Numbered from the stretch's first letter, positions 50,758-58,981 are shown. The stretch is 64,000 nt of DNA from DT-110 sp964342305 (GCA_964342305.1 CAYFGK010000004.1:44059-108058); one strand, 5' to 3'. Numbers and translations: made by a program. Notes: a model not told the origin generated them from the letters alone.

Positions 50758-52065
50758 ATGCCTAAACGCCTATCCTTCCGCCAGGGACTTTCCTCTGTCT
50801 TATTTTGGTCGATTATTTCTGCGGCTTTCATTGGTCCGGGAACCGTAACCATTGCTGCCCGGGCTGGTACCGATTTTCGGATGCAGTTATTGTGGGCGCT
50901 GGTCTTTTCCATTTTCGCTACTATCGTATTGCAGGAAGCAGCGGCGCGAATCACCATCGCATCGGGTAAGAACCTGGGGCAGATCGTGGCCCGCCAGTTT
51001 TCGGAGGGCAGAGCTCGCCGACTGCGGTGGGTATTATTTGGGGCGGTAGCCTTTGGCTGTGCTGCTTACCAGGCGGGGAATCTGCTGGGAGCCCTGTCGG
51101 GGCTTGCCCTGATCGATGATCTGTCGCAGGTTTGGGCAACGCTGGTGCTGGGAGCCATTTGTTTCGGATTTTTGTGGATCGGGAATTTTCAGCAAATAGC
51201 CCGTTTGTTGGGGTTCGTAGTGGCGTTAATGGGACTGGTGTTTTTGGCAGTAGCTCTGCAATCCGATGTACGGGCGTTCGAATTGGTGGAAGGTACCTTC
51301 CGTTTGGCTATTCCCGAAGGAGGCGCTATCCTGGTGATCGGTCTGATCGGAACGACCATCGTTCCTTACAATCTGTTTTTAGCGTCGGGTATTTCGCAGG
51401 GACAGGATGTACGGGAAATGCGTACGGGCCTGGTACTGGCAATTTTGATCGGCGGGATCATTTCGGTGGCCATCATGGTCGTGGGCTCTCAATTGTACGG
51501 GACCTTTTCGTTTGCTGGCCTGGCGGAAGCACTGGGGGAGCAACTGGGCCGTTTTGCTACCCTATTTTTCAGTTTCGGACTGTTTGCGGCGGGGCTGAGT
51601 TCGTCGATCACCGCGCCACTGGCGGCTGCTATTACCGCTCAGTCACTGCTGGGAGAGGGTAGGCCGCAATGGCAGGTGCGGGGCCGCTCGTTCCGTATGG
51701 TCTGGATGCTGGTACTCGGGGTGGGCCTGTTGTTTGGTATTCTGGACGTGCAGCCCATTCCCGCCATTATTTTGGCGCAAGCCATCAATGGATTACTTCT
51801 GCCGATTATTACCGCCTTTCTGTACATGGCCGTCAATGATCGTACGCTTTTGGGCGAGCAATATGCGAATAAACCCTTATCCAACATATTAATGCTGTTG
51901 ATCGTAGGCATCACTTGTTTTCTGGGGCTAAATAATGTCTGGAAAGCCATCGACCGCTCCCTGCAGCTGGGCATGGGACAGTCCACGTCGGTATTGTGGA
52001 GTTTGGGGGTACTGAGTGCGGTGTTAGTGGTTGCGCTGGGTAGCCGGGTTGCTCGCCGGCGTTGA
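50758..52065 (+). CDS. Nramp-like transporter lacking canonical metal-site motifs
   Basis: A 435-residue LeuT-fold transporter of the Nramp group with about eleven membrane helices. In standard Nramp proteins helix 1 carries DPGN and helix 6 carries MPH. Here the matching regions read GPGTVTIAARAG and IVPYNLFLASG, so the aspartate, asparagine and methionine ligands are missing. Related sequences are common in Bacteroidota and may carry another ion. A three-hairpin repeat begins 25 bases after the stop. Confidence 0.85.
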   Translation: MPKRLSFRQGLSSVLFWSIISAAFIGPGTVTIAARAGTDFRMQLLWALVFSIFATIVLQEAAARITIASGKNLGQIVARQFSEGRARRLRWVLFGAVAFGCAAYQAGNLLGALSGLALIDDLSQVWATLVLGAICFGFLWIGNFQQIARLLGFVVALMGLVFLAVALQSDVRAFELVEGTFRLAIPEGGAILVIGLIGTTIVPYNLFLASGISQGQDVREMRTGLVLAILIGGIISVAIMVVGSQLYGTFSFAGLAEALGEQLGRFATLFFSFGLFAAGLSSSITAPLAAAITAQSLLGEGRPQWQVRGRSFRMVWMLVLGVGLLFGILDVQPIPAIILAQAINGLLLPIITAFLYMAVNDRTLLGEQYANKPLSNILMLLIVGITCFLGLNNVWKAIDRSLQLGMGQSTSVLWSLGVLSAVLVVALGSRVARRR

Positions 52066-52090
52066 TAGGAAGCAATAAAACCTGTATTTT

Positions 52091-52255
52091 GATGGTAGGT
52101 GGGTATAGAGCAAATCTTCAAGTGATCGGGGTGAACTCGCGGTACAGAGTAACATATATAGGGTATAAATCAAGTATTACTGCCTGATACCTTATACAAA
52201 ATACAATGTTAGGGTTTGACATTCAGTTATTTATAAATAAATCAGGCTAGCGTTA
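52091..52255 (+). repeat. Three-hairpin intergenic repeat, copy E
   Basis: The most diverged copy: GGTAGGTGGGTATAGAG start, TTCAAGTGATC, CGCGGTACAGAGTAA, a second stem pairing TATAGGGTAT with ATACCTTATA, and an AAATACAATGTTAGGGTTTGACATTCAG end. It lies between the Nramp-like and Uma2 genes, in the sense of both. Confidence 0.65.
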
Positions 52256-52286
52256 TTTTTAGTCATTCGTAGTATAAATTTGGTTT

Positions 52287-52865
52287 ATGGAGGCAAGTAC
52301 GCTAAGCGATCTGACAGTTGCGGAATACCTGTCCATCGAACGGGAGCACGATCAGCGCTATGAATATCACGATGGGTTTATCTATGCATTAGCAGGTGGG
52401 TCGATAAATCATGGTGTAATAAGTAGCAATGTTAGCGGAGAATTACGCGACAAAATCAGGGAGAATGGAAAGGATTGCAGACCACTAATTGCTGATGTCA
52501 AAGTTCACATCGCTTCCTCTAACAGCTATTTATACCCCGATGTCATGGTCGTCTGCGGCGACATCGAAACGGCCGAAGAAAACAAGGAATCCATCACCAA
52601 CCCGGTGTTGATCATTGAAGTACTGTCAGAATCAACGGCCAGTTACGACCGGGGCGATAAATTTCATAAATACCGGCAACTACCTTCGCTGGTGGATTAC
52701 GTACTCATCGAACAGACGAGCCAGCAAGTCGATGTATTCCACCGCGATCAGGGAGGAGAACTGTGGAAGATCTCATCGTTCACCGGGGGAGAAGTTCACC
52801 TTGCCTCCCTGGATCTTACCCTTGCCTTAGAGGCTCTATACGAGGGTGTGGTGTTTGAAGAATGA
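52287..52865 (+). CDS. Uma2-family (DUF820) PD-(D/E)XK nuclease-fold protein
   Basis: A 192-residue Uma2/DUF820 protein. The nuclease-like core contains LTVAEYLSIEREHDQRYEYHDG, YLYPDVMVVCGD (PD motif), LIIEVLSESTASYDRGDKFHKYRQ (ExK-like) and VDYVLIEQ. The family is very common in cyanobacteria and scattered in Bacteroidota, often as isolated mobile genes; activity is untested for most members. A clear terminator follows, then a cloverleaf repeat. Confidence 0.9.
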   Translation: MEASTLSDLTVAEYLSIEREHDQRYEYHDGFIYALAGGSINHGVISSNVSGELRDKIRENGKDCRPLIADVKVHIASSNSYLYPDVMVVCGDIETAEENKESITNPVLIIEVLSESTASYDRGDKFHKYRQLPSLVDYVLIEQTSQQVDVFHRDQGGELWKISSFTGGEVHLASLDLTLALEALYEGVVFEE

Positions 52866-52888
52866 GAAACGAAAAATGTGTACAAAGA

Positions 52889-52922
52889 AAAAGGCGTTTC
52901 ACCCAGGTGGAACGCCTTTTCT
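52889..52922 (+). terminator. Terminator after the Uma2 gene
   Basis: AAAAGGCGTTTCACC (52889-52903) pairs with GGTGGAACGCCTTTT (52906-52920) with one G-T pair, 23 bases after the stop; the T-rich end completes an intrinsic terminator. Confidence 0.85.
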
Positions 52923-52938
52923 AATATCTGTGGACAAT

Positions 52939-53041
52939 TATACCGCTTCCGAAAAGGTTTGGGCTTCGCCCAACCTTTTCACGCGAGTATATACTCGACT
53001 CGAAGTGGTTTGGGACACCAAACCACTTCGTTGTCGGTATA
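52939..53041 (+). repeat. Cloverleaf-forming palindromic repeat, copy 2
   Basis: 103 bp, the same length as copy 1 at 16995-17097 and nearly identical, with one loop change in the first arm. The 14-base top of the third arm (TTTGGGACACCAAA) is the exact reverse complement of the same segment in copy 1 (TTTGGTGTCCCAAA), so that hairpin top is inverted. It ends 6 bases before the stop of the oxoamine synthase gene. Confidence 0.87.
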
Positions 53042-53047
53042 AATGGC

Positions 53048-54292
53048 TTAAATAGCCACTGTTTTCATTTCGCCCTGGTACGCACCCGCTTGCAGTTTGC
53101 CGCGGATAGCCCGGAAGGCTTCGATAGTCTCTTTCACATCCTGTTCGGTATGGGCGGCCGTGGGGATCAGGCGCAACAGGATCATGCCCTTCGGAATAAC
53201 CGGGTATATCACCGCTGAGCAGAAAATATTGTACTGCTGACGCATATCGTGGATCAGGTTCGTTGCTTCGCTCACCGATCCGTGCATGTATACGGGCGTC
53301 ACACAGCTGCTGGTGTTACCCAGATCAAAACCGGCGTCGCGCAGACCATCCTGAAGCATATTCACGTTAGCCCAGAGTTTGTCTTTCAGTTCGGGCATGG
53401 TGCGCAGCAGCTCCAGACGCTTCAGGTTGCCGATTACCAGTGGCATGGGCAGTGACTTCGCAAAGATCTGGGAGCGAACGGAGTAGCGCAGGTAATTGAT
53501 GATATCAGCATCACCGGCAATGAAGGCCCCGATACTCGCCATGGATTTGGCAAAGGTGCTGAAATAGATATCGATATCATCCTGGACGCCCTGCTCTTCG
53601 CCGGCACCGGCGCCGGTTTCGCCAAGGGTACCGAAGCCGTGTGCATCATCCACCAGTAGGCGGAAGTTGTATTTTTGTTTGTATTCGACGATCTCTTTCA
53701 GGATACCCTGCTCACCACGCATACCGAAGACACCCTCGGTAATCACGAGGATGCCACCGCCGGTTTCTTCGGCAATGACCTGAGCTTTAGCTATTTGCTT
53801 GGCAAAGCTGTCGATGTCGTTGTGCTCAAAAGGAAGACGCTTGCCCAGGTGCATGCGCACACCATCGTAGATGCAAGCGTGGTCATCTTTATCGTAGACC
53901 AATACATCGCGACGGTCAACGAGCGCATCGATAACCGACATGATGCCCTGATATCCAAAGTTGAGCAACATGGCTGTCTCCTTCTGGACGAATTCCGCCA
54001 GATTGGCTTCCAGTTCCTCATGGTATTTGGTTTCACCCGACATCATGCGGGAGCCCATCGGATAGGCGAGGCCCCATTCTTTCGCTGCTTCGGCATCCAC
54101 CTTGCGTACTTCCGGGTGGTTACCCAGCCCGAGGTAGTTGTTGACACTCCACACGATCATTTCCTTGCCCATGAAAGTCATGCGGCCACCCAACTCACCT
54201 TCCAGTTTTGGAAAGGTGTAATATCCGTGCGCCTTGTCGGCGTACTGGCCCAATGGGCTTTTGTTTTCCAGCAGTTTCTGAAACAAATCCAT
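53048..54292 (-). CDS. Alpha-oxoamine synthase, probable serine palmitoyltransferase
   Basis: A 414-residue PLP enzyme of the AONS/KBL/SPT family, which condenses an amino acid with an acyl-CoA. The Schiff-base lysine lies in STFAKSMASIGAFIAG; LVDDAHGFGTLGETG holds the PLP-binding aspartate and histidine. The long N terminus and the RSQIFAKSLPMP segment resemble Bacteroidota proteins considered serine palmitoyltransferases for sphingolipid synthesis. 2-amino-3-ketobutyrate CoA ligase is the main alternative. A perfect TACCTTTG promoter element lies 51 bases upstream. Confidence 0.82.
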   Translation of the reverse strand: MDLFQKLLENKSPLGQYADKAHGYYTFPKLEGELGGRMTFMGKEMIVWSVNNYLGLGNHPEVRKVDAEAAKEWGLAYPMGSRMMSGETKYHEELEANLAEFVQKETAMLLNFGYQGIMSVIDALVDRRDVLVYDKDDHACIYDGVRMHLGKRLPFEHNDIDSFAKQIAKAQVIAEETGGGILVITEGVFGMRGEQGILKEIVEYKQKYNFRLLVDDAHGFGTLGETGAGAGEEQGVQDDIDIYFSTFAKSMASIGAFIAGDADIINYLRYSVRSQIFAKSLPMPLVIGNLKRLELLRTMPELKDKLWANVNMLQDGLRDAGFDLGNTSSCVTPVYMHGSVSEATNLIHDMRQQYNIFCSAVIYPVIPKGMILLRLIPTAAHTEQDVKETIEAFRAIRGKLQAGAYQGEMKTVAI

Positions 54293-54342
54293 CGCAAACA
54301 GATTTTTATTGATTAATTCCAGGCAGATTAAAAATAATCGCG

Positions 54343-54350
54343 CAAAGGTA
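54343..54350 (-). promoter_or_regulatory. Bacteroidota -7 element (TACCTTTG) upstream of the oxoamine synthase gene
   Basis: A perfect TAnnTTTG match on the minus strand, 51 bases before the start codon. Confidence 0.6.
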
Positions 54351-54377
54351 ATTGAATTTCAGGCAATTACTAAAGAT

Positions 54378-54929
54378 CTACCAAATCTTTTTTACGGCGG
54401 GTGCATTGACCCACTGACTCCAATTTTTATTGTACGTGTGGAGGCTATCGGTGGTGGTTCCCGCAGGTGTTACTACCGGATAGCCGTGATTGACCCACTC
54501 GAAAATGCTTCCGTATAGATTGGTCACGTTGGTGTAGCCAATCTTCCGGAGTCGGTTTCCGATCTTTTCCGACCGGTAGCCCACTGAGCAATATAGAACG
54601 ATTTCGGCCTCTTTTGGTATCCCGTCCAGAGCACTTTCCTCCAAATTACGATAGCCAAGGTAGCGGGCTCCTTCGATGTGACTAACCTCGAACTCTTCGC
54701 GGCTGCGAGTATCCATGAGATATACTTCGTCCTGTTTTTCGTGCAGTGCTTCGACCCCGATCAGAGGGGTGGAGAAGCTGAGCAGTCGCTGCAATCGGGC
54801 ATCGTATTCGGGGTTTTTCAGTTGGGGTTTATCAGCCGGTATCGTCTGCGCACAACTCATGGGCAAAACCAGTACGATGGCCTGTGCGACCTGAGTGATA
54901 CGTTGCCAGATATTCATAATACTCTTCAT
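54378..54929 (-). CDS. Rhodanese-domain lipoprotein
   Basis: A 183-residue protein with a hydrophobic leader ending in a probable lipobox (LPMSC, Cys26) and one rhodanese domain. LMDTRSREEFEVSHIEGARYL is the entry motif, and C114 in YCSVGYRSEKIG is the active cysteine loop. Periplasmic rhodaneses carry persulfide sulfur; the acceptor is unknown. It begins right after the mvaD stop and is probably co-transcribed with it. Confidence 0.88.
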   Translation of the reverse strand: MKSIMNIWQRITQVAQAIVLVLPMSCAQTIPADKPQLKNPEYDARLQRLLSFSTPLIGVEALHEKQDEVYLMDTRSREEFEVSHIEGARYLGYRNLEESALDGIPKEAEIVLYCSVGYRSEKIGNRLRKIGYTNVTNLYGSIFEWVNHGYPVVTPAGTTTDSLHTYNKNWSQWVNAPAVKKIW

Positions 54930-54931
54930 TT

Positions 54932-56020
54932 TCAGCGTTTAGACGGACCCTGCCCGACCTGGTCACGAATAATCTGATCGTTTTCACAAAAAGATTGCAA
55001 GCTGTTATTGGTAAAATCCTGCACTTCATCCGCAATGGCGTGGGGGTAAAGTAAGTGGATGTTCGGGCCGGCATCCAGGGTGAAATACAATGGCTGACCC
55101 GTATCGGTTCGCCAGGCCTGCACGCGGCGGATAATTTCCAGGGTATTAGGCTCCATTAATATGAAGGGTGGATGGGAGGCCATCATGAGGGCGTGCAGGG
55201 TAAGGGCCTCCTGTTCGGTTATTTGTCCGAAGGTGGCCAGATCGCCTTCTTTCAAGGCGTTCCACAGCCGGTGTAGTTGCTGCCTGGCTTGCTGGTAACG
55301 CGGATTGGCGTATGGGTTTCCGTCCATTAACTGATGCCCGGCCCGGCTACTTACCGATTTTTCCCTTTTACTTACGATTAGGATATCATCGTGAAAAGTC
55401 CGGAAATCTTCGTGCAGATGCTCACCGACCGGGATGGCGTATTCATTAGAGGAACCGTCAATCTCAACTGTTTCACCCCAGACGCCAGCGATAGGGTAGA
55501 CCGACCGGCAGGCGGATCCCGATCCCAGCCGGGCGAGATAGGATGCTTTTTGCCGAAAGGCAACGTCGTTCTCCAGGTTCCCAAAAAACTGGCGCTCCAA
55601 ATCACACAGGCAAAGGGCCAGGGCACTCATGCTGGAAGCAGAACTGGCGATTCCCGCTGAGTGTGGAAAAGAATTCCGGGATCTTATGGTGAGGGTCAGT
55701 TGTCGCAAAAAAGGGAATACAGCTACCTGGCTTTCCAGGTAGTTTTTGACTTTTGCGGCAAAAGCTTCGTTGGGCTGATCTTCGAAAAAAAAGGCCAGGT
55801 CAATATCCTGATCGGTGCCGGTCTTGGGTCGGTAAGCCACGGTAGTTTCCGTGTAGGCCTGATCAAGCGTAAAGCTGATCGATGGATTTTGCGGCAATTG
55901 GCGGCCGTATTTACCCCAGTACTTGATGAGCGCAATGTTGGAGGGGCTGCGCCAGGTTACTTGTCCTTCACCGAGGGTACCCCGATCGACAATGAGCTTT
56001 GGATTGCTGTAATCAGGCAT
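54932..56020 (-). CDS. mvaD: Diphosphomevalonate decarboxylase
   Basis: The last step of the mevalonate route to isopentenyl diphosphate: ATP-dependent decarboxylation of mevalonate diphosphate. The 362-residue GHMP-family enzyme shows RSPSNIALIKYWGKYG, SFTLDQAYTETTV, the phosphate loop FPHSAGIASSASSMSALA and FTLDAGPNIHLLYP. Its presence implies that this organism uses mevalonate for isoprenoids, as several Bacteroidota do. A TACTTTTG element lies 20 bases upstream. Confidence 0.93.
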   Translation of the reverse strand: MPDYSNPKLIVDRGTLGEGQVTWRSPSNIALIKYWGKYGRQLPQNPSISFTLDQAYTETTVAYRPKTGTDQDIDLAFFFEDQPNEAFAAKVKNYLESQVAVFPFLRQLTLTIRSRNSFPHSAGIASSASSMSALALCLCDLERQFFGNLENDVAFRQKASYLARLGSGSACRSVYPIAGVWGETVEIDGSSNEYAIPVGEHLHEDFRTFHDDILIVSKREKSVSSRAGHQLMDGNPYANPRYQQARQQLHRLWNALKEGDLATFGQITEQEALTLHALMMASHPPFILMEPNTLEIIRRVQAWRTDTGQPLYFTLDAGPNIHLLYPHAIADEVQDFTNNSLQSFCENDQIIRDQVGQGPSKR

Positions 56021-56039
56021 GCGTTGGGTTTTGTGTCAG

Positions 56040-56047
56040 CAAAAGTA
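56040..56047 (-). promoter_or_regulatory. Bacteroidota -7 element (TACTTTTG) upstream of mvaD
   Basis: A perfect TAnnTTTG match on the minus strand, 20 bases before the mvaD start, implying a very short leader. Confidence 0.5.
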
Positions 56048-56179
56048 ACTTTTTTTGTTGTCAGTGACTTTCTGACGAGCAAATCTTACAGAGAGATTGC
56101 GTAGATGAATGAGATGTATTTTCGTTTTAAAACAATAAAAATAGATTTTATTTCTTTATTTTAGATTAATTTAAAATAA

Positions 56180-56215
56180 ATAACCTGATTGTTCCGCGTG
56201 GAACAATCAGGTTAT
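56180..56215. other. 36-bp palindrome with parS-like centre (one mismatch pair)
   Basis: The arms ATAACCTGATTGTTCC (56180-56195) and GGAACAATCAGGTTAT (56200-56215) enclose GCGT. The centre, TGTTCCGCGTGGAACA (56190-56205), differs by one base from the perfect palindrome at 57620. It follows the S74-protein stop codon on the minus strand and could also act as a terminator. Confidence 0.55.
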
Positions 56216-56238
56216 TGCTAGTATTAAGGAAGAGGTAT

Positions 56239-57456
56239 TTATTGTCTGATCAGTTGCCTGGTAGCTATTCGCTGACCATCGATCAACAGAGCGTAGGAGT
56301 AGGAACCGGCGGGTAAACCCACCAGGGAAAGCGTGATTTGTTGTCTGCCCCGTTCACCGATCGCTATAGATCTGAGTTTGCGCCCCTGGCTGTCGTACAG
56401 GAGCAGTCTGGCAGAGGTTATACCTTCAGGTATCTCAACCGGAATTATGGTTTCCTGGCCGGTTGGATTAGGTTGGTTCTGTCCCAGGCTCGATTCGGAA
56501 GGAAGGCTAGAAACCGGAGCTTCTTCCGGAGTGTAGTCTAATTCCTTTTGCAGAAAGGCCTCCATTCGAGCCAGCTGCGATCTCAATTCTTCGACGGTTT
56601 GTCGCAGGCGCTGATTTTCATCTGCCAGCTCCTGTTGTTTGTGATCCGTAGACTTGACACCTACTGTCAATAGACCCAGCCAATCGGCGAGGCTTACCGT
56701 GAGGATTTCTTGCCCGGCGCCATTTGGGTGTTCGGTACTTTTCCGAATCAGCGCATCCGGAAGGGATTGAGCGATGACACCGATATGTGGCTCTGGGTGA
56801 TCTTTGGTAGTTTCACTATTGTACCTGAAACGAATTGACCGGATATCCCGGATCTGGTCCATATATTCTGGCTGTTGGTCTGCTTCGATTGGCTCAATGT
56901 CTTTCTTAACCCGGCGATCACTGGAAACAGTAAATGCAGAGGCGCTGATTTCTTCAAAGGAATTGCCCTCGGCATCACCTACATTCAGCCCTCCGGCGGG
57001 TACAGAAAATAATCCAACACCTGACTGGGGACCGCCTGCATAAGCTACCTGTATACCATTATAGGGAGTTCCGGAGGTGGGATCGTTAATATAAATGGCT
57101 GTATTGCCCAATCCAGCAGAGGGTATGTTATGATTAATTACGGTTTGCCCACCAATGGCTAATGTTTGTCCGGGGAGTGGAAACGCATTGATTCCGAGAG
57201 TACCGGAAAAACGTCCCTCTCCATCCTCATTCACCCAAAAGACCTGATTCCCGTCTCCATTGAATACTTCGAAGAAAGCGGTCAGACTTGGGTTATTGTT
57301 GTTATTCATGACAAACTCGAAGTCCGAATTGGATCTCATGGTCAGAATAAAGTTGTCGGTTTTCTGAATTTCCGTCCCATTGGGTCGAAGGATCAAACCC
57401 TGGCAAAAGACTAGTTGAGGGATTAAAAACAACAGGAGTACAGTTAATCGATTCAT
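56239..57456 (-). CDS. Secreted protein with S74 chaperone domain and T9SS sorting domain
   Basis: A 405-residue exported protein: signal peptide MNRLTVLLLFLIPQLVFCQ, a beta-rich N-terminal part, then a Peptidase_S74 intramolecular chaperone domain (SSDRRVKKDIEPIE, IRSIRFRYNSET, IGVIAQSLPDAL). A coiled coil (KQQELADENQRLRQTVEELRSQL) and a type A T9SS sorting domain (from NQPNPTGQETIIPVEI to RQLIRQ) follow. S74 domains trimerise and self-cleave in phage tail fibres; here the export tail indicates a bacterial surface fibre. Whether the S74 domain is active is unclear. Confidence 0.87.
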   Translation of the reverse strand: MNRLTVLLLFLIPQLVFCQGLILRPNGTEIQKTDNFILTMRSNSDFEFVMNNNNNPSLTAFFEVFNGDGNQVFWVNEDGEGRFSGTLGINAFPLPGQTLAIGGQTVINHNIPSAGLGNTAIYINDPTSGTPYNGIQVAYAGGPQSGVGLFSVPAGGLNVGDAEGNSFEEISASAFTVSSDRRVKKDIEPIEADQQPEYMDQIRDIRSIRFRYNSETTKDHPEPHIGVIAQSLPDALIRKSTEHPNGAGQEILTVSLADWLGLLTVGVKSTDHKQQELADENQRLRQTVEELRSQLARMEAFLQKELDYTPEEAPVSSLPSESSLGQNQPNPTGQETIIPVEIPEGITSARLLLYDSQGRKLRSIAIGERGRQQITLSLVGLPAGSYSYALLIDGQRIATRQLIRQ

Positions 57457-57604
57457 TGGGCAATAGATTTATAGTTGGAAAAATAAGTTTCCATCCTGAT
57501 TGCCCGGTATTTTGGTAGTATGGTAAAGTGGGTTACATATACAGTTTACGCAGAAAATAATAAGTTCACAAGGGGTAACAAGGTATTTTCCCTGTATAAG
57601 GTAT

Positions 57605-57650
57605 ATACTGGCAAGGGAATGTTCCACGTGGAACATTCCCTTGCCAGTAT
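57605..57650. other. 46-bp perfect palindrome centred on a parS-like site
   Basis: Bases 57605-57627 are exactly complementary to 57628-57650. The central 16 bases, TGTTCCACGTGGAACA (57620-57635), match ParB-binding parS sites of the Pseudomonas type. It lies in the 214-base gap between thrC and the S74 gene and might also terminate thrC transcription, although no T run follows on the minus strand. Confidence 0.65.
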
Positions 57651-57670
57651 AAAAAATGAGTGCTGGTTAG

Positions 57671-58981
57671 CTAGGAGAGGAGGTAATGCTTCAAATCCTC
57701 ATAAGTGGGTTTCATTTCAGTAGCTACCTTAGATTTGTCGCGTAAACTGGCCAGACGCTCCGGTACCTCTATTTCATGCCCCAGGATACGCTCTACGTCT
57801 TCCAGGAATTTTGCGGGATGAGCTGTTTCTAATAAAACGGCCCGGTGGTCGGGGTGATTGGTCAGATAATCGTTCATGGCACGGTAGCCTACCGCCCCGT
57901 GCGGGTCGAGGATGTAGTTGAATTCCTGCTCTACTTTCCGCATGGTCTCCTCGGTCTGTACGTCCGTGTACGCATAGCCCTGGATGTGCTCACACATATT
58001 GTTCCACGTGGAACTTTCTGCCTCGGTAAAGTAATTCTCCATACGGGCAAAATTGCTGGGATTCCCTACGTCCATAGCGTTGGAAAGTGTGCGATGACTG
58101 GGTTTAGGTTCGTATTTGCCCGATTGCAGGTAGCGCGGTACCACATCATTGATGTTGGTTGCGGCCACCATGTGTTCAATTGGCAGGCCCATCCGCCGGG
58201 CGAATAAGCCGGCGGTGAGGTTGCCAAAGTTTCCACTGGGTACGACAAAGGAAATAGGGAGGTCTTCTTCCGCAAGCAGTTGCCGGTAAGCTTCGAAGTA
58301 GTAAAAAGACTGGGGGATCAACCGGGCTATATTGATGGAGTTGGCCGAGCTGAGTCGCTTTTTATGTGTCAACTTCTCATCTAAGAAAGCTTGTTTAACC
58401 AGGGTTTGGCAATCATCAAAAGTACCGTCCACCTCGATAGCGCGTACATTATGGCCAAGGGTAGTAAGCTGTTTCTCCTGCAGGGGGCTCACTTTGCCGG
58501 AAGGGTAGAGGATGACTACCTCAATGCCGGGTGTTTGGTAAAAGCCCGCGGCGACGGCCCCTCCTGTATCACCTGAGGTAGCCACGAGAATGGTCAGGTC
58601 CTGGTCGGCATCCCGATTGAAGTAGCTCATCAACTCCGCCATAAAACGAGCTCCAAAGTCTTTGAAGGCGAGGGAAGGGCCGTGGTAAAGCTCTAAAACA
58701 TAGCGGTGAGCGTCGAGCCGGTGTATTGGCGCCGGAAAGGTCAGGGCTCGCTCACAGATACCACGAAGGTCCTTGTCGGGGATAAATCCCTGGAATAGGG
58801 CTTTGCTCACCTGAAAACCGATCTCAGGCAGGGACATCTCCGGAAATGCCTCCCAAAACCCCTTCGAAAGAGAGGGGATCACCTCCGGCATGTATAAGCC
58901 GTTATCGGGTGGTAAACCACGCATCACGGCAACATCAAGGGGCGCTTTTTCCCGGGGATTGCGAGTACTATAGAGGATCAT
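57671..58981 (-). CDS. thrC: Threonine synthase
   Basis: Converts O-phosphohomoserine to threonine with PLP. The 436-residue protein begins MILYSTRNPREKAPL; the PLP lysine lies in LAFKDFGARFM, and VATSGDTGGAVAAGF binds phosphate. It is the long-form enzyme typical of proteobacteria and Bacteroidota. The frame is open to 59158, but the ATG at 58981 overlaps the thrB stop (ATGA), giving translational coupling. A parS-like sequence lies in its coding region. Confidence 0.96.
   Translation of the reverse strand: MILYSTRNPREKAPLDVAVMRGLPPDNGLYMPEVIPSLSKGFWEAFPEMSLPEIGFQVSKALFQGFIPDKDLRGICERALTFPAPIHRLDAHRYVLELYHGPSLAFKDFGARFMAELMSYFNRDADQDLTILVATSGDTGGAVAAGFYQTPGIEVVILYPSGKVSPLQEKQLTTLGHNVRAIEVDGTFDDCQTLVKQAFLDEKLTHKKRLSSANSINIARLIPQSFYYFEAYRQLLAEEDLPISFVVPSGNFGNLTAGLFARRMGLPIEHMVAATNINDVVPRYLQSGKYEPKPSHRTLSNAMDVGNPSNFARMENYFTEAESSTWNNMCEHIQGYAYTDVQTEETMRKVEQEFNYILDPHGAVGYRAMNDYLTNHPDHRAVLLETAHPAKFLEDVERILGHEIEVPERLASLRDKSKVATEMKPTYEDLKHYLLS
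58000..58015. other. parS-like site inside thrC
   Basis: TGTTCCACGTGGAACT, 15 of 16 bases identical to the perfect palindrome 380 bases away. On the coding strand it spans the codons for S-S-T-W-N, so it may be coincidence. Confidence 0.4.

Noticed and set aside
52287..52865. Uma2 gene plus neighbouring repeats as a mobile island
   Set aside because: The gene is flanked by a three-hairpin repeat and a cloverleaf repeat, but these occur elsewhere without Uma2, and no transposase or target duplication was seen.
56239..57456. Prophage tail-fibre gene
   Set aside because: The S74 domain is phage-like, but the signal peptide and T9SS tail, and the absence of any other phage gene, indicate a bacterial secreted protein.
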